Origin: Mycobacterium lentiflavum
GTDB taxonomy: Bacteria > Actinomycetota > Actinomycetes > Mycobacteriales > Mycobacteriaceae
Direction: 5' to 3'
NCBI RefSeq assembly: GCF_022374895.2
Contig: NZ_CP092423.2
Coordinates: forward strand, 5,456,001 to 5,520,000
Length of the DNA stretch: 64,000 nt
In this document: positions 34,513-43,930 of the stretch, piece after piece
Layout: each line of letters opens with the position of its first letter
Numbering within the stretch: the stretch's first letter is position 1
Notes under the pieces: generated by a model
What the model saw: the letters and a program-made list of their open reading frames with translations, nothing else
What the model was told of the DNA's origin: nothing
The model's database searches: none
Program-made: the position numbers and the translations under genes

Positions 34513-35374
34513 ATGCCCGCTCCGCTCGCGAGGCCGGATCCAGGGCGTCCCGCAACGCGTCACCCATCATCATGAATGCCAGCACCGTCAATGCCAGCGC
34601 GCCGGCCGGATAGAACAAAATCGGCGAGCCGGCCCGCAGCCGCGTCTGCGCCAGGTTGATGTCGCCACCCCACGACACCACCGAGGTCGGCAATCCGACG
34701 CCCAGATAGGACAGCGTGGCCTCGGTGACGATGAAGGCGCCCAGCGCAATCGTGGACATCGCGATCACCGGGCCCGCGGCGTTGGGCAACGCATGCCGCA
34801 CCAGGGTTTGAAACCTGCTCAACCCCAACGCTTTAGCCGCCAGCACATAGTCGCTGGCCCGTACCTGAAGCACCGCACCGCGAGCGATCCTGGCCACCTG
34901 CGGCCAGCCGAACAAGGCCAGGATGGTGATCACCGTCCACACCGTGCGGTGGTGCAGGACCTGCATCAGCACGATCGCGGCCAACAGCAGCGGCAGCCCG
35001 AAGAACACGTCGGCGACGCGCGAGACCGCCGCGTCGATCCAGCCGCCGTAGAAGCCGGCCAGCGCGCCGAGTGCCCCGCCGACGACGAACACCAGCAGCG
35101 TGGCACCCAACCCGACCGTCACCGAGGCCCGCGCCCCGTAGACCGTGCGCGCATAGATGTCGTGGCCCTGCAGATCCGTGCCGAACCAGTGCGCCGCCGA
35201 GGGGCCGAGCAGGCTTTGGCTGGGGTCGGCGTAGGCGGGGTCGGCGTTGGTGAACAAGGCCGGAAACAGCGCGACCAGCAGGATGAGCATGATCATCAGA
35301 CCCGCGACGATGAACTTCGGGCGCCGGTGCAGTTTGCGCCAGGTTTCACCCCAAAAGCCGGAATGCTCAGCCAT
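34511..35374 (-). CDS. dppC: Peptide/haem ABC transporter permease DppC
   Basis: 287 aa. N-terminal helix, a periplasmic stretch ending in 'HWFGTDLQGHDIYARTVYGAR' (OppC signature), then five helices with the EAA-type cytosolic loop 'ASDYVLAAKALGLSRFQTLVRHALPN' that contacts the ATPase. The ATG at 35374 overlaps the dppB stop by 8 nt. The start at 35401 is rejected because it lies deeper in dppB. Confidence 0.93.
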   Translation of the reverse strand: MAEHSGFWGETWRKLHRRPKFIVAGLMIMLILLVALFPALFTNADPAYADPSQSLLGPSAAHWFGTDLQGHDIYARTVYGARASVTVGLGATLLVFVVGGALGALAGFYGGWIDAAVSRVADVFFGLPLLLAAIVLMQVLHHRTVWTVITILALFGWPQVARIARGAVLQVRASDYVLAAKALGLSRFQTLVRHALPNAAGPVIAMSTIALGAFIVTEATLSYLGVGLPTSVVSWGGDINLAQTRLRAGSPILFYPAGALALTVLAFMMMGDALRDALDPASRAERA

Positions 35375-36293
35375 AGCGGATCCTCGGGTCCAGCGCCGCA
35401 TAGAGCAGATCGACCAGCAAGTTGGTGATCAGATAGATCACCACCAGCACCGTCACGATCGACACCACCGTCGGCGCCTCCTGCCGGGTGACGGCCTGAT
35501 ACAACACACCGCCGACGCCGTGAATGTTGAAGATGCCCTCGGTGACGATGGCCCCGCCCATCAGCGCACCCACATCGGCGCCCAGGAACGTCACCACCGG
35601 GATCAGCGAGTTACGCAGAATGTGCACGGTCACCACCCGCGGCCGTGACAACCCTTTGGCGGTGGCGGTGCGGACATAGTCGGCATGCGCACTGGCGGCC
35701 ACCGCCGAACGGGTCAACCGCACGATATAGGCGAAAGAGACCGAGCCCAGCACGATTCCGGGTAGCAGCAGGCGCGCGAAGCTCGCCCGTTCGCCGACGG
35801 TGACCGGCGCGATGCCCAGCCGGACCCCGAACACGAACTGCGCCAGAAAGCCCAGCACGAAGATCGGGATCGCGATGATGATCAGACCCGTGATCAGCAC
35901 GGCCGAATCGAAAAGCCCGCCCTGCCGCAGGCCCGAGAGCACGCCGAATCCGATGCCCAGCACCGCCTCCACGACGAGCGCGATAAGCGCCAGCCGGATG
36001 GTGACCGGAAAGGCGTGTGCCAGAACAGCACTGACCGGCAAGCCGGAATAGGCACGGCCCAGGTCGCCGTGCAGCACGCCGCCGAGGTAGCGCAGGTATT
36101 GCAGCAGGAACGGATCGTCGAGGTGGTAGCGCGCGCGCAGCGCCGCGGCGACCGCGGGCGTCAGCGGCCGGTCCCCGGCGATCGCGGCCAGGGGGTCACC
36201 GGGCAACAGGAAGACCATGCCGTAGATCAGCAAGGTGGCGCCCAGGAAGACGGGCACCATCACCGCGAGCCTTCGTGCGATATACCAACCCAT
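35367..36293 (-). CDS. dppB: Peptide/haem ABC transporter permease DppB
   Basis: 308 aa, six helices. Conserved N-terminal 'YIARRLAVMVPVFLGATLLIYGMVFLLPGDPL' and EAA loop 'DYVRTATAKGLSRPRVVTVHILRNSLIP'. ATG at 36293, 3 nt after the dppA stop. Forms the permease dimer with DppC. Confidence 0.94.
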   Translation of the reverse strand: MGWYIARRLAVMVPVFLGATLLIYGMVFLLPGDPLAAIAGDRPLTPAVAAALRARYHLDDPFLLQYLRYLGGVLHGDLGRAYSGLPVSAVLAHAFPVTIRLALIALVVEAVLGIGFGVLSGLRQGGLFDSAVLITGLIIIAIPIFVLGFLAQFVFGVRLGIAPVTVGERASFARLLLPGIVLGSVSFAYIVRLTRSAVAASAHADYVRTATAKGLSRPRVVTVHILRNSLIPVVTFLGADVGALMGGAIVTEGIFNIHGVGGVLYQAVTRQEAPTVVSIVTVLVVIYLITNLLVDLLYAALDPRIRYG

Positions 36294-36296
36294 GTC

Positions 36297-37910
36297 TTAG
36301 GCCTTGAGAATGTTCTCGTAGTCGGGCAGCCCGTTCCACGTGAGTCGGACGTTGCCGACCTCCGGCGACCACCCGACCACGGCGATGTAGTACCACAGCG
36401 GTACGGCGGGCATGTCGTGCAACAGGATTCGTTGCGCCACGTTGACCAGAACATCGGCCTGCCGCAGGCTGGGCGCGGCCTCGGCGGCCGCCAGCCCGGC
36501 GTCGAACTCGGGGCTGGAATATCCGACATCGTTGGATCCCGCACCGGTGGCGTACAGCGGGGCGAGGAATTCGATCATCGACGGATAGTCGCCGATCCAT
36601 CCGGCGCGGAAGGCGGTGTCGATGGTGCGGTTGGTGATCTGGGTGCGGAACCCCGCAAAAGTCGGGTGCGGAGCTCCGACGGCGTCGATGCCCAGCACGT
36701 TCTTGATGCTGTTTGCCACCGCGTCCACCCACTCCTGATGGCCGCTGTCGGCGTTGTAGGCGATGGCGTAACTTCCGCTCCACGGTGATATCGCGTTGGC
36801 CTGCGCCCAAAGTTGTCGTGCCCGTTCGGGATTGAAGTCCAGTGTGTCGTTGCCCGGGATGTTCGGGTCGAACCCCGGCAGGGAGCGGGCGGTGAAATCG
36901 CGGGCCGGGCTGCGGGTGCCGTTGAAGATCTGCTGGCAGATCTGCGGCCGGTTGACCGCGGCGGACAGGGCCAACCGCCGCAGCCGGCCCTCCTCCCCGC
37001 CGAAATGCGGCAGCCGCAGCGGTGTGTCGAGTGATTGGCTGACCGCAACGGGCCCGCTGGCGGCGTTACCGCCCAGGTCGCGCTGGTAGATCGTCAGCGC
37101 GCTGGACGGAATCGTGTCCAAGACATCGAGGTTGCCGGACAACAGGTCGGCGTAGGCGGTATCCAGGTTGCCGTAGAACTCGAACCTCAGGCCCTTGTTA
37201 TGAGGTTTGCGGTTGCCGTGGTAATCGGGGTTGGGCAACAAGTCGATCTTCACGTTGTGCTCCCAGGCAGGTCCGTCGGGACCGTCGGCCAGCCGATACG
37301 GCCCGTCACCCACCGGGTTGCGCCCGAACGCCGCCATGTCACGAAATGCTCTGTCCGGCAACGGATAGAACGCATTGTGGCCCAGGCGTAACTTGAAGTC
37401 GACGGTCGGCGCCTTGAGCCGCACCGTGAACTCGAGATCGTTGACTACCTCAAGCCCGGACATCGTGGTCGGCTTACCGTCGCCCGGGGGGCCGGCGACG
37501 TCGTCGAATCCGGCGATCGGCTTGAAGAAGTCCTGCTGCAGTTGGGCATTGGCGCTCAGGGCGCCGTAATTCCACGCGTCGACGAACGAATGTGCCGTCA
37601 CCGCAGAGCCGTCGGTGAACTTCCAGCCCGGTTTGAGAATGATCCGGTAGTTGACGTTGTCGGTGGTCTCAATGGACTGCGCCACCTCCGGCGACGGATT
37701 TCCGTCGGCGTCGTAGGAGACCAACCCGGCGAACAGCCGATCCAGGATCCGGCCGCCGAGACTGTCGTTGGTGCCGGTCGGAATCAGCGGGTTCGGCGGT
37801 TCGCCGCCGTTCACCACCACCAGTTCAGGGCTCAGCACGCCGCCACCGCAGCCGGCCAGCGACGCTGCCGTCAGCATGAGGACGGCGGCGAAAGCCCGCA
37901 TCCAACCCAT
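36297..37910 (-). CDS. dppA: Peptide/haem-binding lipoprotein DppA
   Basis: 537 aa, family 5 extracellular solute-binding protein. Signal peptide with lipobox S-L-A-G-C (lipidated Cys near residue 20), then the SBP_bac_5 fold with 'NYRIILKPGWKFTDGSAVTAHSFVDAWNYG'-type signature (about residues 90-120). The start ATG 37910 gives a proper short signal; a later ATG at 37901 is also possible, and the frame is open to 37970. Delivers substrate to DppBC; first gene of dppABCD. Confidence 0.92.
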   Translation of the reverse strand: MGWMRAFAAVLMLTAASLAGCGGGVLSPELVVVNGGEPPNPLIPTGTNDSLGGRILDRLFAGLVSYDADGNPSPEVAQSIETTDNVNYRIILKPGWKFTDGSAVTAHSFVDAWNYGALSANAQLQQDFFKPIAGFDDVAGPPGDGKPTTMSGLEVVNDLEFTVRLKAPTVDFKLRLGHNAFYPLPDRAFRDMAAFGRNPVGDGPYRLADGPDGPAWEHNVKIDLLPNPDYHGNRKPHNKGLRFEFYGNLDTAYADLLSGNLDVLDTIPSSALTIYQRDLGGNAASGPVAVSQSLDTPLRLPHFGGEEGRLRRLALSAAVNRPQICQQIFNGTRSPARDFTARSLPGFDPNIPGNDTLDFNPERARQLWAQANAISPWSGSYAIAYNADSGHQEWVDAVANSIKNVLGIDAVGAPHPTFAGFRTQITNRTIDTAFRAGWIGDYPSMIEFLAPLYATGAGSNDVGYSSPEFDAGLAAAEAAPSLRQADVLVNVAQRILLHDMPAVPLWYYIAVVGWSPEVGNVRLTWNGLPDYENILKA

Positions 37911-38000
37911 GACAGCGACCCTAGGGCCTGCGCACACGGCGGCCGTGGAAGGACCGCCGATGAAGTGCACCGGCCGGCATCGACAACCTAGGATTTCGAC

Positions 38001-38819
38001 ATGGGGGTCACGCTTGTCGCCGCGGACTACGACGTCGCTGCACTGGCGGGCCGGTTGACCTTCGCGTTGGGCGTTCCCCTGTTCGGATTGATCCTTCTTG
38101 TGATCGGCCTATGGGAGCGCTCGCGCAGCCGTCGGCGACAGCGTCGCGCGTACCCCTACCCGCCGCCTACGGGATATCCGGGCCAGCCGTATCCGGGCGC
38201 GCCGCCTACGGGATATCCGGGCCAGCCGTATCCGGGGCCGCCCCCGCCCGGCTACCCGCCCTATGGCGCACCGCCGCGTCGCGCGAGCGGGGCATCCACG
38301 GCGCTGATTACGATCGGCGCGGTCGTGCTGGAGCTCGGAATCGTCGGCGACTTCGCCAACGCGGCGTCGCGGCTAGCCAAGCGTCAAGAACATACGTCGA
38401 TGCAGGTTGGCGAGTGCATTACTCAAATGTCTTATCGTGCACAGGCATTCAAAGCGAGCCCGGGCAACGACTGCGCCGATCCGGTGAATACCTACTTGCT
38501 TGCCGCCAAAGGCGGACCGTCGGCACCGTGCCCCGACGGAAAGCGCGAGGGCTCCATCTATGACCGCTACACCGACAGCTCGACCATCCTGTGTTTCGCC
38601 CTGAACCTCAAACAAGGCCACTGTTATCTGGTATCCGGCGAGCGCGACAGTCCCAAACTGACCTTGGGTGACTGTAATGACCATGAGTCGGGCGTGATGC
38701 GAGTCATCCAGCGCATCGACGGCACCTCGAACAGTTCGGACTGCCCGTCGGGCCTCAACGGAGTCAGCTATCCCACTCCCCCGGTTGTCTATTGCCTGGA
38801 GCGGGCGAGCCCGTACTAG
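38001..38819 (+). CDS. Pro-rich membrane protein, unknown
   Basis: 272 aa, no known family. Two transmembrane helices (about residues 13-35 and 98-117) flank a cytosolic loop rich in P-x-G-Y-P-G-Q-P-Y-P-G repeats (about residues 50-90). After the second helix comes a six-Cys exported domain (Cys spaced through residues 137-265) likely held by disulfides. The layout, cytosolic Pro/Tyr/Gly-rich segment plus extracellular Cys domain, is seen in several mycobacterial membrane proteins. ATG start. Monocistronic by position. Confidence 0.75.
   Translation: MGVTLVAADYDVAALAGRLTFALGVPLFGLILLVIGLWERSRSRRRQRRAYPYPPPTGYPGQPYPGAPPTGYPGQPYPGPPPPGYPPYGAPPRRASGASTALITIGAVVLELGIVGDFANAASRLAKRQEHTSMQVGECITQMSYRAQAFKASPGNDCADPVNTYLLAAKGGPSAPCPDGKREGSIYDRYTDSSTILCFALNLKQGHCYLVSGERDSPKLTLGDCNDHESGVMRVIQRIDGTSNSSDCPSGLNGVSYPTPPVVYCLERASPY
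38162..38239 (+). repeat. Two 39-bp in-frame tandem repeats
   Basis: Two almost identical 39-bp units (38162-38200, 38201-38239) encode the 13-residue repeat P-P-T-G-Y-P-G-Q-P-Y-P-G-A/P. Recent duplication by slippage is likely. Confidence 0.85.
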
Positions 38820-38822
38820 GCC

Positions 38823-39392
38823 CTACTGCTGCAAGGCGGTCACGGGATGCACCTGCAATTCGCAGGCGTCGATGGTGGCCGGCACCGTGACCACGCCGAT
38901 CGTGTTGGGCGGGTTGACCCGCAGCGCGGTGTGATTGGGGCACGGGTTGCCCAAGCCGTCGATGGCCACGCCCTCCACAATGGCCTGGCCCTGTGCGGCC
39001 AGCGACAGGGTGACGGTAGGCGGCACATCGACATCGCTCGGCAAGCCGCCCATGTAGCCGCGCAGCGTGGGCGTGGCATGAATGTCCGGCCCGTCGTCGC
39101 CCGTTTCGACCGCGGGGTAGCCGGTCAGCGTGCAGGCTTGCGCACCACCGGCGAGGCTGAACGTCAGGGTGACTGAGCGATGGCCCACGGCGGCCTGGGT
39201 CGGGGAAGCGGCCACGTCGACCTGGTCCGAGCGACACGGCACCGCCTCGTCGCCGACCGGCAGCGCCGACGCGTGCGGCCCCAGCACGCCGGCTACCGCG
39301 TAACTCGTTGCGGTCGCGGCGATGCTGAGAAGCAGACAGCGGGCACGCGGCCCGCGAGATTCCCACACAACCGTGATTATGCGGTATGACAA
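38823..39392 (-). CDS. Secreted DUF4232 protein
   Basis: 189 aa. A signal-type segment (about residues 18-42, 'ARCLLLSIAATATSYAVAG') is followed by a DUF4232 beta-sandwich domain with four Cys ('VPCRSDQVDV', 'QACTLTGYPAV', 'NPCPNHT', 'DACELQV'). DUF4232 proteins are exported actinobacterial proteins of unknown function. Start is uncertain: TTG 39392 has a G-rich stretch upstream, while GTG 39368 would give 181 aa. Convergent with the Pro-rich membrane protein gene (3-nt gap). Confidence 0.75.
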   Translation of the reverse strand: MSYRIITVVWESRGPRARCLLLSIAATATSYAVAGVLGPHASALPVGDEAVPCRSDQVDVAASPTQAAVGHRSVTLTFSLAGGAQACTLTGYPAVETGDDGPDIHATPTLRGYMGGLPSDVDVPPTVTLSLAAQGQAIVEGVAIDGLGNPCPNHTALRVNPPNTIGVVTVPATIDACELQVHPVTALQQ

Positions 39393-39500
39393 CGAGGTTT
39401 ACCCCCGGATTGGAGTCCACAGGTTCGGCCGGCGGGTCTAGGCTCACAGACGGTTGACGAGCTCGAACCCGGCCCTCGACATACTCTAGGAGTGAAGCCA

Positions 39501-41474
39501 GTGACCGCCACGCACACCGAAGGCTCGTCCTCGCATCCCGCCTCGTACCCGCCGCCGGCGCAATTCGTCGAGCAGGCCAACGCCCGCGAAGATCTCTACC
39601 GCGAGGCCGACGAGGACCGGCTGGCATTCTGGGCCAAGCAGGCCAACCGGCTGACGTGGGCCAAGCCGTTCACCGAGGTGCTGGACTGGTCGCAGGCGCC
39701 GTTCGCCAAGTGGTTTTCCGACGGCACGCTCAACGTCGCCTACAACTGCGTGGACCGCCACGTCGAGGCCGGCCTCGGCGACCGGGTGGCAATTCACTGG
39801 GAGGGTGAGCCGGTCGGTGACAGCCGCAGCCTGACCTACTCCGACCTGCAGGACGAGGTGTGCAAAGCGGCCAACGCGCTGACCGATCTCGGTCTGGTCG
39901 CCGGCGACCGCGCCGCCATCTACCTGCCGTTGATCCCGGAAGCCGTGATCGCGATGCTGGCTTGCGCGCGACTGGGCGTCATGCACAGCGTCGTGTTCGC
40001 CGGTTTCACCGCCAAGGCGCTGCGAGCCCGCATCGCCGACGCCCAGGCCAAGGTGCTGATCACCGCCGACGGGCAATTCCGGCGCGGCAAGCCCGCGCCG
40101 CTCAAGGATGCGGCCGACGAGGCCGTGGCGTCCGGCCCGGACGGCGAGAGCCCCGTCGAGAGAGTTCTGGTGGTGCGGCGCACCGGAATTGACGTGTCCT
40201 GGAACGACGACCGCGACGTGTGGTGGGACGAGGTCGTGGATCGCGCACCGGCCCAACACACTGCGGCGCCCTTCGACGCCGAGCACCCGTTGTTCCTGCT
40301 GTACACCTCGGGAACCACCGGAAAGCCCAAGGGCATAATGCACACCAGCGGCGGCTACTTAACGCAGGCGTCGTACACGCATTACAACGTCTTCGACATC
40401 AAGCCCGACCGTGACGTGTTTTGGTGCACCGCCGACATCGGCTGGGTCACCGGGCACACCTACGGCGTCTACGGTCCACTGTCCAACGGCGTCACCGAGG
40501 TCCTCTACGAGGGCACTCCAGATTCGCCCAGCCCACACCGGCATTTCGAAATCATCGAAAAGTACGGCGTCACAATCTATTACACGGCGCCGACGCTGAT
40601 CCGGACGTTCATGAAATGGGGCCGCGAGATCCCCGATACACACGACCTGTCCAGCCTTCGACTGTTGGGCACGGTGGGCGAGCCGATCAACCCCGAAGCC
40701 TGGCGCTGGTACCGCAAGGTGATCGGCGGCGACCGCCTGCCGATCGTGGACACCTGGTGGCAGACCGAAACGGGTGCGGCGATGATCTCCCCGCTGCCCG
40801 GAGTCGCTGCGGCCAAACCTGGTTCGGCGATGAGGGCGTTGCCGGGGATCTCGGCCAGCATCGTCGACGACCACGGCGATCAACTGACGCCGGCCGTCCA
40901 CCACGGCGAACACGTCACCGGCTACCTGGTCTTGGACCAGCCGTGGCCGTCCATGCTGCGGGGTATCTGGGGCGACCCGGATAGATACGTCGAGACCTAT
41001 TGGTCCAGGTTTGCCGAGCAGGGCTGGTATTTCGCCGGCGACAGCGCCTATTACGACCGCGACGGCGCCATCTGGGTGGTCGGCCGCATCGACGACGTGA
41101 TGAACGTATCGGGGCACCGGCTGTCGAGCGCCGAGCTGGAATCGGCGCTCGTCGGCCACTCCGGAGTGGCCGAGGCCGCGGTGGTCGCAAAGAAAGACGA
41201 GACCACGGGCCAAGCCATCTGCGCGTTCGTCGTCATGTGCGCCGAGTACGACGTGCACGAGGGCGTCGTCGACGAATTGCGCGCCGAGGTGGCCCGTGAG
41301 ATCTCACCGATCGCCAAGCCGCGCGAGATCCACGTGGTGCCCGAACTGCCCAAGACCCGCAGCGGCAAGATCATGCGCCGGCTGCTGCGCGACATCGCCG
41401 AAAATCGCGACCTCGGGGACACGTCGACACTGCTTGACCCGGGCGTCTTCGACGCGATCAGAGAGGCCAAGTAG
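39501..41474 (+). CDS. acs: Acetyl-CoA synthetase Acs
   Basis: AMP-forming acetate:CoA ligase (Rv3667). 657 aa from the GTG at 39501, 8 nt after AGGAG; a GTG at 39492 is too near that site. ATP/adenylate motifs: 'LLYTSGTTGKPKGIMH' (near residue 262), 'WWQTETG' and 'YYDRDGAIWVVGRIDDVMNVSGHR'. The acetylatable catalytic Lys is in 'KTRSGKIMRRLL' near the C-terminus. It activates acetate and feeds carbon from fatty-acid-rich hosts into metabolism; in mycobacteria the family is controlled by cAMP-dependent lysine acetylation, which fits the cyclase and Crp nearby. Confidence 0.96.
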   Translation: MTATHTEGSSSHPASYPPPAQFVEQANAREDLYREADEDRLAFWAKQANRLTWAKPFTEVLDWSQAPFAKWFSDGTLNVAYNCVDRHVEAGLGDRVAIHWEGEPVGDSRSLTYSDLQDEVCKAANALTDLGLVAGDRAAIYLPLIPEAVIAMLACARLGVMHSVVFAGFTAKALRARIADAQAKVLITADGQFRRGKPAPLKDAADEAVASGPDGESPVERVLVVRRTGIDVSWNDDRDVWWDEVVDRAPAQHTAAPFDAEHPLFLLYTSGTTGKPKGIMHTSGGYLTQASYTHYNVFDIKPDRDVFWCTADIGWVTGHTYGVYGPLSNGVTEVLYEGTPDSPSPHRHFEIIEKYGVTIYYTAPTLIRTFMKWGREIPDTHDLSSLRLLGTVGEPINPEAWRWYRKVIGGDRLPIVDTWWQTETGAAMISPLPGVAAAKPGSAMRALPGISASIVDDHGDQLTPAVHHGEHVTGYLVLDQPWPSMLRGIWGDPDRYVETYWSRFAEQGWYFAGDSAYYDRDGAIWVVGRIDDVMNVSGHRLSSAELESALVGHSGVAEAAVVAKKDETTGQAICAFVVMCAEYDVHEGVVDELRAEVAREISPIAKPREIHVVPELPKTRSGKIMRRLLRDIAENRDLGDTSTLLDPGVFDAIREAK

Positions 41475-41475
41475 C

Positions 41476-42174
41476 TCAGGCCGGTATCGGGACGAAGCCC
41501 GCGCCGGGCCGGTGTTTGGCGTTGATGTCGGCCAGGATCGCGTTGAACGACATCACCACCGCCGGAGTGTGCAGCGGGATGTATTTGATGATGCAGGTCG
41601 GCAGGTTGTCGCTGAACGCGCCGTGGATCATTCCGACCAACAGGTTGTCGACGGTCACCGGCCCACCGGAGTCACCCGGCCGGCCACACACCTGCATGAC
41701 GATCGTTCCCGGATCCTGGCCCGGCCCCCAGGTGACGCCGCACGAATTGCCCGTCGTCCGGCCTTGCTTGCACGCGATCTGCCCGAACACCGGTTCCGGA
41801 CCGATGCCGTTGATGATGAAGCCGCCGTAGTTGGCCACCGGCGTCACCTTGGCCTGATCGAACTTGATCACCGCGTAGTCCAGGGCGTCATTGCCCGCAA
41901 CCATGACTCCCAGGACGCCTCTGCCCTCGGCGGCCTCGGCGGCGACCTGCGCGCCCGGGCCACCGCAGTGCGCGGAGGTGAAACCGATCAGCTCACCGGC
42001 GGCATCCCCGCCGATCGTGGTCAGGGTGCACATGGTGTCTCCATTGATGACGATGCCCGCACCCCCGCCCATCGGGACCCGGTCGTCAGCGGCCGCGACG
42101 TTCGCAGGCAAAGCGGGCTGGACGAGGAGCACGGCCACCAGCACCGCCACAAAGCACCGATGTGCCGTCTGCAA
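41476..42174 (-). CDS. Secreted trypsin-like serine protease (Rv3668c family)
   Basis: 232 aa. Signal peptide (about residues 6-28). Chymotrypsin-fold catalytic triad visible: His69 in T-S-A-H-C, Asp99 in 'DALDYAVIKF' and Ser169 in G-R-P-G-D-S-G-G-P. Cys residues at about 49, 70, 135, 145, 163 and 194 suggest three disulfides. Streptogrisin-like secreted protease; substrate unknown. Convergent with acs (1-nt gap). Confidence 0.87.
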   Translation of the reverse strand: MQTAHRCFVAVLVAVLLVQPALPANVAAADDRVPMGGGAGIVINGDTMCTLTTIGGDAAGELIGFTSAHCGGPGAQVAAEAAEGRGVLGVMVAGNDALDYAVIKFDQAKVTPVANYGGFIINGIGPEPVFGQIACKQGRTTGNSCGVTWGPGQDPGTIVMQVCGRPGDSGGPVTVDNLLVGMIHGAFSDNLPTCIIKYIPLHTPAVVMSFNAILADINAKHRPGAGFVPIPA

Positions 42175-42429
42175 TGCGTGACTCCCATCAGCGGGCCGGT
42201 GTCGGAGAACAGCTGCGCCAGTCTAGATGATCACCCTCGCGCCCCTCTTGCTGTGTGAATAGCGGCGCACGGCCCGTCGGTCGCGCGGTCCCGTGGACTT
42301 CGGCTGGCCTCGTCTGGCATCGCGGCACATGGCAACATAAACCGCGACGACAGCGAACGGGCTCGGTGACTACGCGAGCCAAGCAGCGGCTTGATGAGGA
42401 ACCGGACAGTTCAACGGAGAGGACCGTTT

Positions 42430-42972
42430 GTGACAAAGGTCGATCGCAAAAATGGTGTGCCGAGCACACTGACCACGATTCCGTTGGCCGACCCGCATGC
42501 CAGCCCCGGCGAACCGTCGATTGGTGACCTGATCAAAGACGCGACGACTCAGGCGTCCACGCTGGTGCGGGCCGAGGTCGAGCTGGCCCGCGCCGAAATC
42601 GTCGGCGATATCAAGAAGGGCCTTACCGGCAGCGTGTTCTTCATCGCCGCGCTGGTGGTGCTGTTCTACTCAACCTTCTTTTTCTTCTTCTTCCTCGCCG
42701 AGCTGCTCGACAACTGGCTGTGGCGCTGGGTGGCCTTCCTGATCGTGTTCGCGCTGATGGTCGTGGTCGGCGCCGTGCTGGCGCTGCTGGGCTATTTGAA
42801 GGTGCGCCGGATCCGCGGACCACAAGAGACCATCGAATCGGTCAAAGAGGCGCGCACCGCGCTCACCCCGGGCCACGACAAGTCCGCCGCCGCGACCAAG
42901 CAGCTCACCGACGCACCCGGCAAGCACGCCAAGCCCGAGAACGGCAACCCCAGCGACCCCTCAGGTTGGTAA
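42430..42972 (+). CDS. Phage-holin-3-like membrane protein (Rv3669 family)
   Basis: 180 aa from the GTG at 42430, 7 nt after GGAGAGG. Amphipathic N-terminal helix 'LVRAEVELARAEI', two strong transmembrane helices (about residues 64-90 and 96-122), and a charged, disordered C-tail. Pattern of the Actinobacterial Holin-X/DUF1469 family; a true holin role is not implied. Abuts ephE directly, with its stop touching the next ATG, so co-translation is likely. Confidence 0.8.
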   Translation: MTKVDRKNGVPSTLTTIPLADPHASPGEPSIGDLIKDATTQASTLVRAEVELARAEIVGDIKKGLTGSVFFIAALVVLFYSTFFFFFFLAELLDNWLWRWVAFLIVFALMVVVGAVLALLGYLKVRRIRGPQETIESVKEARTALTPGHDKSAAATKQLTDAPGKHAKPENGNPSDPSGW

Positions 42973-43923
42973 ATGGCAGTACCTGATCCGTCGATGGTCC
43001 GCATCGACGGGCCGTGGCGCCATTTGGACGTGCACGCCAACGGCATTCGCTTCCACGTCGTCGAGGCGCTACCGACCGGTCCGGGCCCACCGGCGGCCGC
43101 CGCCGCGCGACCACTGGTGATGCTGCTGCATGGTTTCGGTTCGTTCTGGTGGTCCTGGCGTCATCAGCTGCGGGGGCTGACCGATGCCCGGGTGGTCGCG
43201 GTCGACCTGCGCGGCTACGGCGGCAGCGACAAACCGCCGCGCGGCTACGACGGCTGGACGCTGGCCGGTGATACGGCCGGACTTATTCGCGCGCTTGGGC
43301 ATTCGTCGGCGACGCTCGTCGGCCACGCCGACGGCGGGCTGTGCTGCTGGACCACCGCGCTGCTGCACGCGCGGCTGGTGCGCGCCATCGCGCTGGTCAG
43401 CTCGCCACACCCGGCCGCGCTGCGTCGATCGGCGTTGACGCGCCGCGACCAGAGCTCCGCACTGCTGCCGACCCTGCTGCGCTATCAGCTGCCGCTATGG
43501 CCCGAGCGGCTGCTGACCCGCGACAACGGCGCCGAGATCGAACGTCTGGTCAAGAGCCGTAGCTCCGCCAAATGGGTTGCCTCCGAGGACTTTTCGCAGA
43601 CAATCGGCTATCTGCGCACGGCGATCCAGATTCCCGGTGCGGCGCACTGCGCCCTGGAATACCAGCGCTGGGCGGTGCGCAGCCAGCTGCGCGGGGAAGG
43701 CCGGCGATTCATGAAGTCGATGTCGCGCCAGCTCGGGGTGCCGCTGCTACATCTGCGCGGTGATGCCGACCCCTACGTGCTGGCCGATCCGGTGGACCAC
43801 AGTCAGCGCTATGTGACGCAGGGCCGCTACGTATCCGTCACCGGCGCAGGGCATTACAGCCATGAAGAGATGCCCGAGGAAATCAACAGACACCTGATGA
43901 GGTTTTTCGAGCAGGTGCACTGA
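42973..43923 (+). CDS. ephE: Epoxide-hydrolase-type alpha/beta hydrolase EphE
   Basis: 316 aa. Oxyanion 'LLHGFGSFWW' (about residues 51-60), nucleophile elbow V-G-H-A-D-G-G with Asp120 rather than Ser, which indicates the epoxide hydrolase/dehalogenase mechanism. Acid in 'LRGDADPYVLAD' and catalytic His in 'GAGHYSHEE'. Rv3670 homologue (EphE). In M. tuberculosis this gene precedes the marP region. Lipid epoxide detoxification is the presumed role; no substrate is known. Confidence 0.9.
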   Translation: MAVPDPSMVRIDGPWRHLDVHANGIRFHVVEALPTGPGPPAAAAARPLVMLLHGFGSFWWSWRHQLRGLTDARVVAVDLRGYGGSDKPPRGYDGWTLAGDTAGLIRALGHSSATLVGHADGGLCCWTTALLHARLVRAIALVSSPHPAALRRSALTRRDQSSALLPTLLRYQLPLWPERLLTRDNGAEIERLVKSRSSAKWVASEDFSQTIGYLRTAIQIPGAAHCALEYQRWAVRSQLRGEGRRFMKSMSRQLGVPLLHLRGDADPYVLADPVDHSQRYVTQGRYVSVTGAGHYSHEEMPEEINRHLMRFFEQVH

Positions 43924-43930
43924 GAGCGAA

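Noticed and set aside
42175..42429. Possible gene between the secreted protease and the holin-like gene
   Set aside because: Short frames only, no ribosome site; treated as the divergent promoter region.
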